64,000 nucleotides of DNA from JANXQG01 sp963804375. GTDB taxonomy: Bacteria; Planctomycetota; Planctomycetia; Pirellulales; Thermoguttaceae. Shown piece by piece: positions 29,389 to 38,041 of this stretch (position 1 is the stretch's first letter; every line of letters begins with the position of its first letter). The notes under the pieces were generated by a model. It had not been told where the DNA came from, did no database searches, and was given only the letters and a program-made list of their open reading frames with translations. Location of the stretch: NCBI GenBank assembly GCA_963804375.1, contig CAWDQE010000014.1, positions 1 through 64,000 on the forward strand. Reading direction: 5' to 3'. The translations under genes and the position numbers were made by a program.

Positions 29389-30149
29389 GGCCGGGTCTTC
29401 CGCAGATTACGAGGGCGATTTATATACTCTTACGCGGCGTTCCGGCGAGTGTTACCAGAACATGCACCGTGAAGGGAGGTAAGAGGCTAGCAACGTCGTG
29501 TGTGCTGGGCAGATCGTCCGGCGGAACGGCATTCCGCGGAAGTTGGACAGGCCGGTGTCGACGACCACTCCACAGTCTGGCGGATGAACGGCCGACGCAA
29601 CTGGGCGTCCACAAAGGCGACCGTGCCTGGTTGCCGGGCCATACGGCGTCGGGTAGGAAGGCAATCTCCGAATGGGTTTGTCTCGAAAGTCAGGCGAGAG
29701 TGTCAAATCGCCTGTAGGTCAAGAAAAACCGACGGTTTCCTGGCTTGTTGATGCCGGCCCTGCCGCTTGGGCGCGGAGGAGGGGGTGACCGATGCAGGCA
29801 AGTCGGCCGGCCGAGGTTCCGAGAAAACGGTGGTTTGATGGGAAGTGTTGAAGAAAGGTATGACTTGTCGGGAAAAATCAGCAGCCAAACCCTGTCCGAT
29901 CGCGATTCAAGCGTGCGTGTGGGAAGTGAATATTTCTGTTACTTCCCCTTACACCTGTCATCTAGCGGGTTCTCCACCCTGCCGAACACGGATGAAAGAA
30001 CTGTAAGGGCACAAGGGATTTCCCGATGCAGGAAGTGGTGAATTGCCCGACTTGCCCACCGAAGTGCTCCGAATAGAATTGACCGATAGCCGGTATAGAC
30101 TCCTGCCAAACGGACAATTCAACAGAACCAAGTGAAAGGGAGAACCAAA
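29389..30149. other. Non-coding stretch with repeat copy 5 and PDC promoter region
   Basis: No gene is recognised. Repeat copy 5 lies at 29683-29855. The last 120 bases should hold the promoter of the plus-strand decarboxylase gene. Confidence 0.5.
29683..29855 (+). repeat. Dispersed structured repeat, copy 5 (complete)
   Basis: It reads GAGAGTGTCAAATCGCCTGT, a hairpin around AAGAAAAACCGACGGTTTC, then GGAGGAGGGGGTGACCGATG and TTCCGAGAAAACGGTGG, colinear with copies 2 and 3 over about 160 bases. Confidence 0.8.
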
Positions 30150-31856
30150 ATGGCGACCACAAACGTAGCCGTCGAGCAAAAGCCAATCGTTAAGAAAAGC
30201 GCACCGCGACAAACTGTCGCGGATTATATTGTCCGACGGCTCGCACGCGAGGGAATCACGGACTGCTTCGGAGTCGCCGGGGACTTCGCATTCAAGCTCA
30301 ACGATGCCGTTGCCCGGAGCGAGAGGATTCGCTGGATTGGCTGTTCGAACGAACTGGACGCGGCGTATGCGGCCGATGGGTACGCACGCATGCGAGGTTG
30401 CTCGATGCTGATGACCACGTACGCGGTCGGCGAGCTGTCCGCACTCAACGGCGTGATGGGGGCCAAGGCCGAGCGGTCGTGCGTCTTCCACCTCGTCGGT
30501 ATGCCGACGATGCGCAATCAGCGGGTCGGCAAGATCATCCACCACACGCTCGGCGACGGGATATTCCAGAACTTCGCGAACATCTCGGCGCAGGCGGCGT
30601 GCGTTTCGGCGGTTATCACTCCCGACAACTGCGCACACGAGATGGAGCGGCTGATCGCCACGGCGCGGGCGGAGAGCCGTCCCGCCTACATCCTCGTGGC
30701 CTCCGACTACGCTGTCACCCCGGTCACGGCCAGCTACCCGACCCTCTATCCAAAACCCGCAAGCGGCCCCGACTTGGCCAAGGCCGTTGCGGCGATCACC
30801 GAGCGAATTCAGTCCTCCCGATCCGTCGCCATCCTCCCCGCCTACACCGTCTCGCGGTTCAAGCTCCAACGAAGCTTACAGGCGTTGATCGAGGCGCTCG
30901 GCTGCCCCTTCGCTGTGACGCCGATGGAGAAGGGCGTTCTCTCCGAGACGCACGCTCAGTTCGCTGGAACTTATATGGGAGCCGGGTCGTCCGCCGGCGT
31001 TCTGGAGGCGGTAGAGGCTGCCGATCTGGTCATCGACGCCGGCGGAGTCAACTTCAATGAGATCAACACGGGCGCCTATTCGAGCCGGCTTTCGCCTGAG
31101 AAGCTCATTACGATCGATGTCGACCACGTTCGAATGGGGAATCGAATCTACAACCCTGTCCGGATGGGCGATCTCTTTGAAATGATGGTCAAGTCGGCGC
31201 CCAAGGAATTTGGATATTCCGCACCACGCAGACAGGCACCCGCGAAACCAGGCGGCAAGCCGAGCGACCGGATCACCGCGGCGGCCCTGTATCCCCGCTA
31301 CCGGGACTTTTTCAAGCCGAAGGATTTGATCGTCCTGGAAAGCGGCAGCTCGAACTCGGGCATCTACCCGCTCCCCCTTCCCGATGGCGTGGAGGTGCAG
31401 AGTGCGCCGCTGTGGGGCTCGATCGGCTGGGCCACCGGAGCGGCGCTTGGAACTGCCCTCGCCGATCCATCGCGACGAACCATCCTCTTCACAGGGGAAG
31501 GTTCGCACCAGTTGACCGCGACCGCCGTCGGGACCATGGGACGCTATGGACTCAAGCCGATCATCTTTGTCCTCAACAATGATGGTTACATGGTCGAGCG
31601 AGCGCTCGAGGAGAATCCGGACTGGGTCTACAACGACCCGGCCCCCTGGAACTATCACGCTCTGCCCGCCGCCCTGGGCTGCAAGCGCTGGTTCACGGCC
31701 AAAGTCGCTACGCTTGGTGAGCTTGACGAGGCACTGGCCAAAGCTTCCACGGCTAAATCGGCGTGTTACATCGAGGTCGTCGGCGGCAAGCTGGACCTTC
31801 CGGCAGGACTTCTCGCTGCCCACCAACGTCTCGACGCCCTGTATGCGGATGATTAG
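30150..31856 (+). CDS. Thiamine-diphosphate-dependent 2-keto-acid decarboxylase (pyruvate/indolepyruvate type)
   Basis: A 568-residue protein with the three-domain layout of pyruvate decarboxylase. The cofactor-activating glutamate lies in NELDAAYAADGYAR, the paired histidines typical of decarboxylases in IHHTLGDG, and the TPP-binding motif runs from GEGSHQLTATAVG to LNNDGY. It would decarboxylate a 2-keto acid to an aldehyde in the cytoplasm. Whether pyruvate or an aromatic keto acid is preferred cannot be read here. ATG 30150 was chosen because AAAGGGAG lies 7 bases upstream. It is followed 82 bases later by a 2-hydroxyacid dehydrogenase, a likely operon. Confidence 0.88.
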   Translation: MATTNVAVEQKPIVKKSAPRQTVADYIVRRLAREGITDCFGVAGDFAFKLNDAVARSERIRWIGCSNELDAAYAADGYARMRGCSMLMTTYAVGELSALNGVMGAKAERSCVFHLVGMPTMRNQRVGKIIHHTLGDGIFQNFANISAQAACVSAVITPDNCAHEMERLIATARAESRPAYILVASDYAVTPVTASYPTLYPKPASGPDLAKAVAAITERIQSSRSVAILPAYTVSRFKLQRSLQALIEALGCPFAVTPMEKGVLSETHAQFAGTYMGAGSSAGVLEAVEAADLVIDAGGVNFNEINTGAYSSRLSPEKLITIDVDHVRMGNRIYNPVRMGDLFEMMVKSAPKEFGYSAPRRQAPAKPGGKPSDRITAAALYPRYRDFFKPKDLIVLESGSSNSGIYPLPLPDGVEVQSAPLWGSIGWATGAALGTALADPSRRTILFTGEGSHQLTATAVGTMGRYGLKPIIFVLNNDGYMVERALEENPDWVYNDPAPWNYHALPAALGCKRWFTAKVATLGELDEALAKASTAKSACYIEVVGGKLDLPAGLLAAHQRLDALYADD

Positions 31857-31938
31857 AGCGCGAGCGATCTTGCGCGAACTCCCCCATGGCCTGAAGCAAT
31901 CCTGGGAACGTCGCCCTTGCCTCTGAAGGAGAGATCTC

Positions 31939-32901
31939 ATGGCGAAGCCCATCTTACTTGTCACCCGCAAGTTGCCCGAGGCGGTCGAGGCGCGCGCCGC
32001 CCGCGATTATGATGCGCGACTGAACCTTGACGACTCACAGGGCGCGAGTGACGAGATCGTCCGCCGCGCCCGTGAGGTTGGCCCCTCGGGTATCTTGTGC
32101 GCTCCCGGCGACCGCTTCGATTCCGCCTGCATCAACGCGCTGCCACCGAGCGTGAAGATCATCGCCACGTTCAGCGTCGGTTTCGACCATATCGACATCG
32201 CCGCTGCCAAAGCGTGCGGCATCGTGGTGACGAACACGCCGGGGGTGCTCTCCTTCGCCGTGGCCGAATGTGCCCTCATGCTGATGCTGATGGCAGCCCG
32301 CCGAGCCGGAGAAGGCGATCGCGCGGTCCGCGCGGGCAAGTGGCCTACGCAGCTTCAGGGCGTGACGCTGGAGAACAAGAAGCTCGGTATCCTCGGCTTC
32401 GGCCGGATCGGACAGGAACTGGCTGGCATAGCTCGTCGGGGCTTCCGCATGGAAATTCACTATCTCAATGCTAAACGTTTGCCGCCGGAATTCGAGCAGG
32501 GCGCCATTTATCACGACAACGACGAGGATTTCCTGAGAGCGATCGATTTCCTTTCCATGCATCTGCCGGACACGGAGGGGACGCGGAATTGGCTGAGTTC
32601 GGCACGGCTCGACATGATGAAGCGCGACGCCATCGTGGTGAATACCGGCCGGGGCACCTCGGTGGCCGACGAAGCGCTAATCGCGGCGCTAAAATCCAGA
32701 CATATCCGAGCCGCCGGGCTGGATGTTTTTGATGGCGAGCCGAACGTCAATCCGGGCTATTGCACGCTGGAGAATGTCGCGCTGCTGCCGCACATCGGTA
32801 GCGCAACTGTCGAGACACGTCTTGCAATGGGGTACATGGCGCTGGACAACCTCGATGCGGTGTTGGTGAAGCACACCGCCCCGCCCGACCGCGTCGTCTG
32901 A
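31939..32901 (+). CDS. D-isomer-specific 2-hydroxyacid dehydrogenase
   Basis: A 320-residue NAD(P)-dependent dehydrogenase interconverting a 2-keto acid and its D-2-hydroxyacid. Rossmann motif LGILGFGRIGQELAG; catalytic arginine in VVNTGRGTSVAD, glutamate in DVFDGEPN and histidine in LLPHIGSAT. The length fits glyoxylate/hydroxypyruvate reductases. AAGGAGAG precedes ATG 31939. Being next to a keto-acid decarboxylase, the two enzymes could compete for or share a keto-acid pool (inference). Confidence 0.88.
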   Translation: MAKPILLVTRKLPEAVEARAARDYDARLNLDDSQGASDEIVRRAREVGPSGILCAPGDRFDSACINALPPSVKIIATFSVGFDHIDIAAAKACGIVVTNTPGVLSFAVAECALMLMLMAARRAGEGDRAVRAGKWPTQLQGVTLENKKLGILGFGRIGQELAGIARRGFRMEIHYLNAKRLPPEFEQGAIYHDNDEDFLRAIDFLSMHLPDTEGTRNWLSSARLDMMKRDAIVVNTGRGTSVADEALIAALKSRHIRAAGLDVFDGEPNVNPGYCTLENVALLPHIGSATVETRLAMGYMALDNLDAVLVKHTAPPDRVV

Positions 32902-33540
32902 ACGAACAACATGGCTGCCTTTCGTGGATCTGGTTGGACTGGTCGGCTAACCCCATCGTCGACTACAAGCCACAGCCTGACAGTTGGCCGCATCACATTC
33001 GAAGCATTTCGCGAGTCCTTGCGCGCGGCGGAGGGGCACACCGACGTTGGCAAGGAAGTGGGGTACTAGCCCCCTCGCTTGGCAACATAGATTGCCTCTG
33101 GGATGGTAAATTGGCCGCCGAGTGACCCAGTTTTTCTTGACATCTGCTGCCGCGCCCCGGTCTTCAGGCGTTATTCCAGGCCCCCGTCGCCCTCAGTGTC
33201 ACAGGCCACGCCAAGGCGGGCTGGCCGTCGGCCCACTCCTTCCCAAGCACGATCTCGTGCGCAGCCAGAGTCTCGCGCAGATCGGCGTCCACCGAGGGGT
33301 CGTCGAAGGCCATCGCCAGCGTGTGGTCTACGGAGGTGCCCCAAGGGTAGAATAGCGGCCATGCTGTCAACTAGCCGCCAACGTGGAAGCTCTCTTGGCT
33401 TGGCTGCCGGCGATGGGGGCGGCCCGGCCGATAACCCTGGCGACACGCCGCAGAGAAGCAGGATGTCGGAGTGGGAGAAGCCTCGCTGGAGTATATGAAG
33501 GCCGTAAGGCAGGAAATCAAAGGTCAAGGATCGATCCTAT
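32902..33540. other. Non-coding stretch with a possible gene remnant
   Basis: No complete gene is seen. A minus-strand frame at 33164-33370 encodes FDDPSVDADLRETLAAHEIV, then LGKEWADGQPALAWPVTLRA, which looks protein-like but is unrecognised and lacks a start. The stretch at 33010-33060 (GGGGCACACCGACG..GGCAAGG) may be a worn copy of the dispersed repeat. Confidence 0.4.
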
Positions 33541-35096
33541 GAACAAGGGTACTACTATGAACAAGAGTGTAAGAAGAGATCTGCGTTTTAGCCTCAGAGC
33601 AGCCGCCCTATTGGCTCTTCTGCTGACTTCCCAAGGCTTGCTGGCGGCCGATGGATACGTCCCATTCGACGGCCCAAAGACCACATGGCACGAGGGACTC
33701 GACCGAATTGACTTCATTATGGACGATGCCACGGGCGCGATCACGCCCATGACGGCGCCCGCGGGCGAGGTGAAGAGCTTTGGTGTCGACACCGCGGTTA
33801 GGAACGGCAAACGACGGTGCGTCGTGGTCGTTCCCAAGAAAGCCGCGCCCGGCTATCCGTGGTCCTGGCGGGGCTGCTATTGGAACCACGAGCCCCAAAC
33901 CGAAGTCGAGCTGCTCAAGCGCGGGTTCCATATCGCGTTCGTCGCCCCCGACGGCGGCAGGCAAGGCAAAGCGTGGGACACGTGGTACACCTTCCTGACG
34001 GAGAAGCATGGGATGGCGAAGAAGTCCGCTTTCATCGGGATGAGCAAAGGCGGGGTGAATGAGTTCAACTGGGGCGTGGTCAATCCCGACAAAGTGGCGT
34101 GCATCTATGCCGATAATCCCGCAGTGTACGAGGAGGACTTCGCCAAACTTCCAGAGCTGGCCAAGCATGACGTACCTATATTGGAGGTTGGCGGCACTGA
34201 GGATGGTTTGTTGCGGCCGAATGCTCTGGCCGTCGAGGACATTTACCATCAGGCAGGCGGCCTGATCACGGTGATGATCAAGGAAGGCACACGCCCATCA
34301 CCCGCACAGCCTGCGAGAATCCCAAGCCGATTGCCGATTGGATCGAGCAGCATATGACACGTCCACGGCCAACCGGCCCGCTTTCGTGGATGCGAACTAC
34401 ACGAAGAGGTATTACTACAGCCTCGAGCCTTCCTACATCTTCCTGAAGGAAGAGGACACCTATGCCACGGCCCGGGGGCCAGGGTACACGGATTGTTACG
34501 AACGCTACGACGGTCCTCCCGGCAGAGACTTCAGGTTGGACAGCGTGTCGATCATTGTGCCCAAGACCGCGGCGCAGGGAAAACCCTGGGTCCTCACGGG
34601 GGATGCTATCGAGAGGGATTCGACCGTCGAGCAGGCGCTGCTGGCGAAGGGCTACCACATTGTGAACGTCCGGCCGATGGAGCGAAGGCGGTGGGACGAC
34701 ACCTACAAACTCCTTGTGGATCAATGGATTCTCGAGCAAGCCGGTGTTGAAAGGGACCGGGCCGAAGGCCGGCGAAGCCTACGCCTGGGCGGTTGCAAAC
34801 CCGGGCAAGGTCTCCTGCATTTATGCCCGGAATCCGCTACATGCACAGTCTGATTGTCGGGCAACGCACAGCCGATTGACAACCTTGCGGCGTTGGCGAA
34901 GGCAAGCGTGCCGGTCCTGCACGACTGCGGCGCCTCGGATCCCTGGTTGGAAAGCCAGACTCGCGTCGTCGAGAAACGTTATAAGGAGCTCGGCGGAAAG
35001 ATCACGGTTATCGTCAGGGAGGGCGAAGGCCATTTTCCGCTTTCGCCGAAAGACCCGAAGTCGGTCGTGGATTTCATCACGACCAGTTCCCATTGA
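33541..35096 (+). pseudogene. Secreted tandem alpha/beta hydrolase, multiply frameshifted
   Basis: It begins with a signal peptide (FSLRAAALLALLLTSQGLLA). Hydrolase domain 1 has the nucleophile elbow GMSKGG and an acid/His region LEVGGTEDG...HHPHSL. Domain 2 repeats the fold (ALLAKGYHIVNVRPM, WAVANPGKVSCIYARNP, HDCGASDPWLES, EGEGHFPLSPKDP), but its elbow reads GTGPKAG, without serine. The coding sequence moves between frames at about 34290, about 34330, about 34740 and about 34840. As it stands it cannot make one protein. SD is weak; ATG 33559 is an alternative start. Confidence 0.7.
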
Positions 35097-35125
35097 CTAC
35101 CACGTTGCAACCAAAGGAGCGTTCC

Positions 35126-37461
35126 ATGCGAAGCGGACTCAAATGCGCGGCGGCGGCACTGTCGTTGACGATCCTCGCGGCCTTGCCGGTCGTGGCTCAA
35201 GACGCCAAAGGGCGATCCGGCGCCCCCCTCCGCCGCCCGCTGGCGGAAGCGGCAAGTACTTCCGGATTGACTATCCGGGCTCGACCGAGCCGAACCAACT
35301 GCAAACGCCGGTCAGCTACCTGCTCTGGATCCCCGACGGCGCGAAGCAGCTCCGCGGCCTGATCGTGCATCAGCACGGCGCCGGCACGACGGCCTCGATC
35401 GAGGGCTCCACCGGGGCTTACGACCTGCACTGGCAGGCGCTGGCGAAGAAGTGGGACTGTGCCCTGTGGAGCTCCTCGTACCACGTGCGGAACGAGGCGG
35501 TCGATCTGACGCCCGGCGGCTCGGAGCATTGGTTCGATCCGCGCCGGGGCTCGGAGAAGACGTTCCTCAAGGCCATCGACGACTTCGCCGCCAAGTCGGG
35601 CCACGCCGAACTGTCGAAGGTGCCCTGGATCCTCTGGGGACACTCGGGCGGCGGCATCTGGTCCGACGTGATGGCCACGCTGCACCCGGATCGCGTCGCC
35701 GCGGTCTGGATGCGATCCGGAGCGGCGGTCATGTTCCGCGCGCGGAAAGAGTTCCCTCAGCCCACGGTCACCGAGGCCGCCTTCAAGGTCCCCGAGATGG
35801 GCAATCCGGGCGCGAAGGAGACCGGCCCGTACACCGGCGCGCTGGCCACGTTCAAGCAGTATCGGGCGAAGGGGGCGCCGGTCGGGTTCGCGCCCGACCC
35901 GCGGACCGGCCACGAGTGCGGCGACAGCCGCTACTTGGCTATTCCGTACCTCGATGCCTGCATGGCAATGCGTCTGCCGGACAAGGGGAGCAAGGACCAG
36001 ACGCTGAAGCCGGTGGACATGAGCAAGGGCTGGCTGGCATCGCTCGTCGAAAAGAACCCCCAGAATGCGGCGGCTGTGCCGGCGGCCGAGTATAAGGGCA
36101 ATCCCAACGAAGCGGTCTGGCTGCCCAATGAGGCCGTGGCGAAGGCGTGGGTCGAGTACGTCAAGACGGGCGCCGTGGGCGACACCACGCCGCCGCCCGT
36201 TCCGTTCGACGTGAAGACGATCGACCGCGGCGGGGCACCCGGTACTCCGGGTCAGGGTACGGAAGTGACATGGATCGCCATGGCGGATTTTGAGAGCGGG
36301 ATCAAGCAGTTCATCATTCTGCGCGACGGCAAGGAACTGGCGACCGTGGGCCCGGACCGCGGCCAGTTCGGGCGACCGATCTTCCAGGGCATGACCTATC
36401 ATGACACGCCCGTTTGGCCGCTCAAGGAAACTAAGTACTTGGACTCCACGGCCAAGGCCGGCGAGAAGCACACGTACACCGTCATCACGGTCAACAGCGT
36501 GGGGCTGAAGTCGGCGCCATCCGACCCGGCGACAATGCCGGCGGTAGCGCAATCGCCGCCCGCCCCTGCCGCGGCATCAGCATCGTCGTCCTTCTCCGTT
36601 GTCGCACCGAAGGCGCAGCCTGTCAAGTCGTCGACCTCAGGCGGCATCGAGATTCTGAAGGACATCGTGATCGGCACGGGCGGCGGCCGCGCGCTGCACG
36701 CCGACATCGCGCGGCCCAAGACGCCCCCCGCCGGGCTCATGCCCGCCGTCCTCTGGATTCACGGCGGCGGCTGGACCTCCGGCTCGCATCATGACTTTCA
36801 GCAAACTGTACAGCTTGCAAACCACGGGTATTTGGTACTCAGCGTCGAGTACCGGTTCGTCAACGAGGCGATCTGGCCGGCGCAGATCGAAGACTGCAAG
36901 CTTGCAGTCCGCTGGCTGCGGGCCAACGCGGCGAAGCACCAAGTCAATCCCGATCGCATCGGCTGCTGGGGCACGAGCGCGGGTGGTCACCTGGCGGCCC
37001 TCATGGGCGTGACCGGCGACAAGCCCGACCTGGAGGGCAAGGGCGGCTCCGCGGGTTTCAGCAGCGCCGTGCAGGCCGTCGTCGATTTCTGCGGCCCGAC
37101 CGACTTCAAGGGCAGGTCCGATGCCACGCGAAAAATGGCCGGCGGCACGTACGAAGAGAAGACCAACGTCTTCAAGCAGATGAGTCCGCTCGAGAACGTC
37201 AACCCGAAGGCATGCCCGTTCCTCATCGTGAATGGCGAAAAGGATACGACCGTCCCGGTGTTCCATGCCGAGCTCATGACTGAGGCGCTGAAGAAGGTCA
37301 ACGTGCCGGTCGAACTGATCATCGTCAAGAACGCCGGCCACGGGTACGTGTTCGTCGCCCCGCGCGGCGGCCCGCCCGCCCAGCCGTCTCCGGCCGAGGT
37401 GGATGCGGCAGTGCTCAAGTTCCTGGATGCGAATCTGAAGAGTAGCCAACCTCGCCCATGA
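35126..37461 (+). CDS. Secreted two-domain alpha/beta hydrolase (esterase), one frameshift near the 5' end
   Basis: AAAGGAG precedes ATG 35126 and a signal peptide (ALSLTILAALPVVAQDAKG). The frame changes in a C-rich stretch at about 35230 and then stays open. Domain 1 (35250-36170) is an alpha/beta hydrolase with elbow WGHSGGGIW. A fibronectin-like linker (residues about 350-470) follows. Domain 2 (36640-37450) is a hormone-sensitive-lipase-type esterase with oxyanion loop HGGGW, elbow GTSAGGHLA, DTTVPVFHAE and the histidine in AGHGYV. Substrates are likely esterified polysaccharides or similar, by inference. It follows the broken hydrolase gene by 29 bases. Confidence 0.75.
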
Positions 37462-37554
37462 CGGCGGCGCGCAACTGAATAGCCCTGCGATCGGCGTCTA
37501 TGCTAAAATCAGAGGCGTTGGATGGATCAAAATTCCTGTCATTAAATTCATCAG

Positions 37555-37680
37555 TTAGCCGAGCGACAGGCGGGCGAAGTCTTGGAAGAGATGCGGCTCC
37601 GTGGCGGCGACCGCAGGTCCGGTCGTCGAAAGCGCGGCATCGTGCTGGACGACATTGGGATCTCCAAGAAGGAATCTGCC
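37555..37680 (+). pseudogene. Fragment of a phage/plasmid-type replication or partition-like gene
   Basis: The frame reads RQAGEVLEEMRLRGGDRRSG, then IVLDDIGISKKESARC. This pattern (adapted residues, then '..DIGI...QSSRWQ') occurs at the start of phage or plasmid proteins that I cannot name exactly. It is cut off and joined to the HU gene that follows. Confidence 0.4.
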
Positions 37681-37689
37681 CGCTGCCGC

Positions 37690-37954
37690 CACCGAATTGC
37701 CCAAGACGCAGGTAGCCGCCGTGCTGGAGGCCCTGGGTGCCGAAATCCAGAAAAGCCTCAGCAACAAGGGTGCGGGCATGATCACGATTCCCGGTCTTGT
37801 GAAGATCGAGAAGAAGAAGGTCGCGGCCCGCAAGGCCGAGACGGGCGTGCCCAATCCGTTCAAGCCCGGTGAGCTGATGGACCGCCCGGCCAAGCCCGCT
37901 TACAACAAGGTCAAGGTGCGGGCGCTCAAGCTGCTCAAGGACATGGCGAAGTAG
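37690..37954 (+). pseudogene. HU/IHF-family DNA-binding protein, 5' end replaced
   Basis: It encodes TELPKTQVAAVLEALGAEIQ, GAGMITIPGLVKIEKKKVAA and NKVKVRALKLLKDMAK, the body of a planctomycete HU-like nucleoid protein that bends DNA. The usual N-terminal methionine and first about 15-20 residues are missing. The upstream bases belong to an unrelated fragment, with a possible in-frame ATG at 37601 giving a chimeric N-terminus. Whether it is made is unclear. Confidence 0.65.
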
Positions 37955-38041
37955 CCGCCAGTGAAAGTACCATGACCATGAAGCGACTAGCCATCGCGAT
38001 CATCCTCCGTGTGATAGTGTGGATCTCAATGTTCCCCACCG

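Noticed and set aside
7296..29855. Reading the dispersed repeat as integron attC sites
   Set aside because: Position after same-direction genes and a folded structure are suggestive, but no GTTRRRY/RYYYAAC core pair was found and no integron integrase is in the window.
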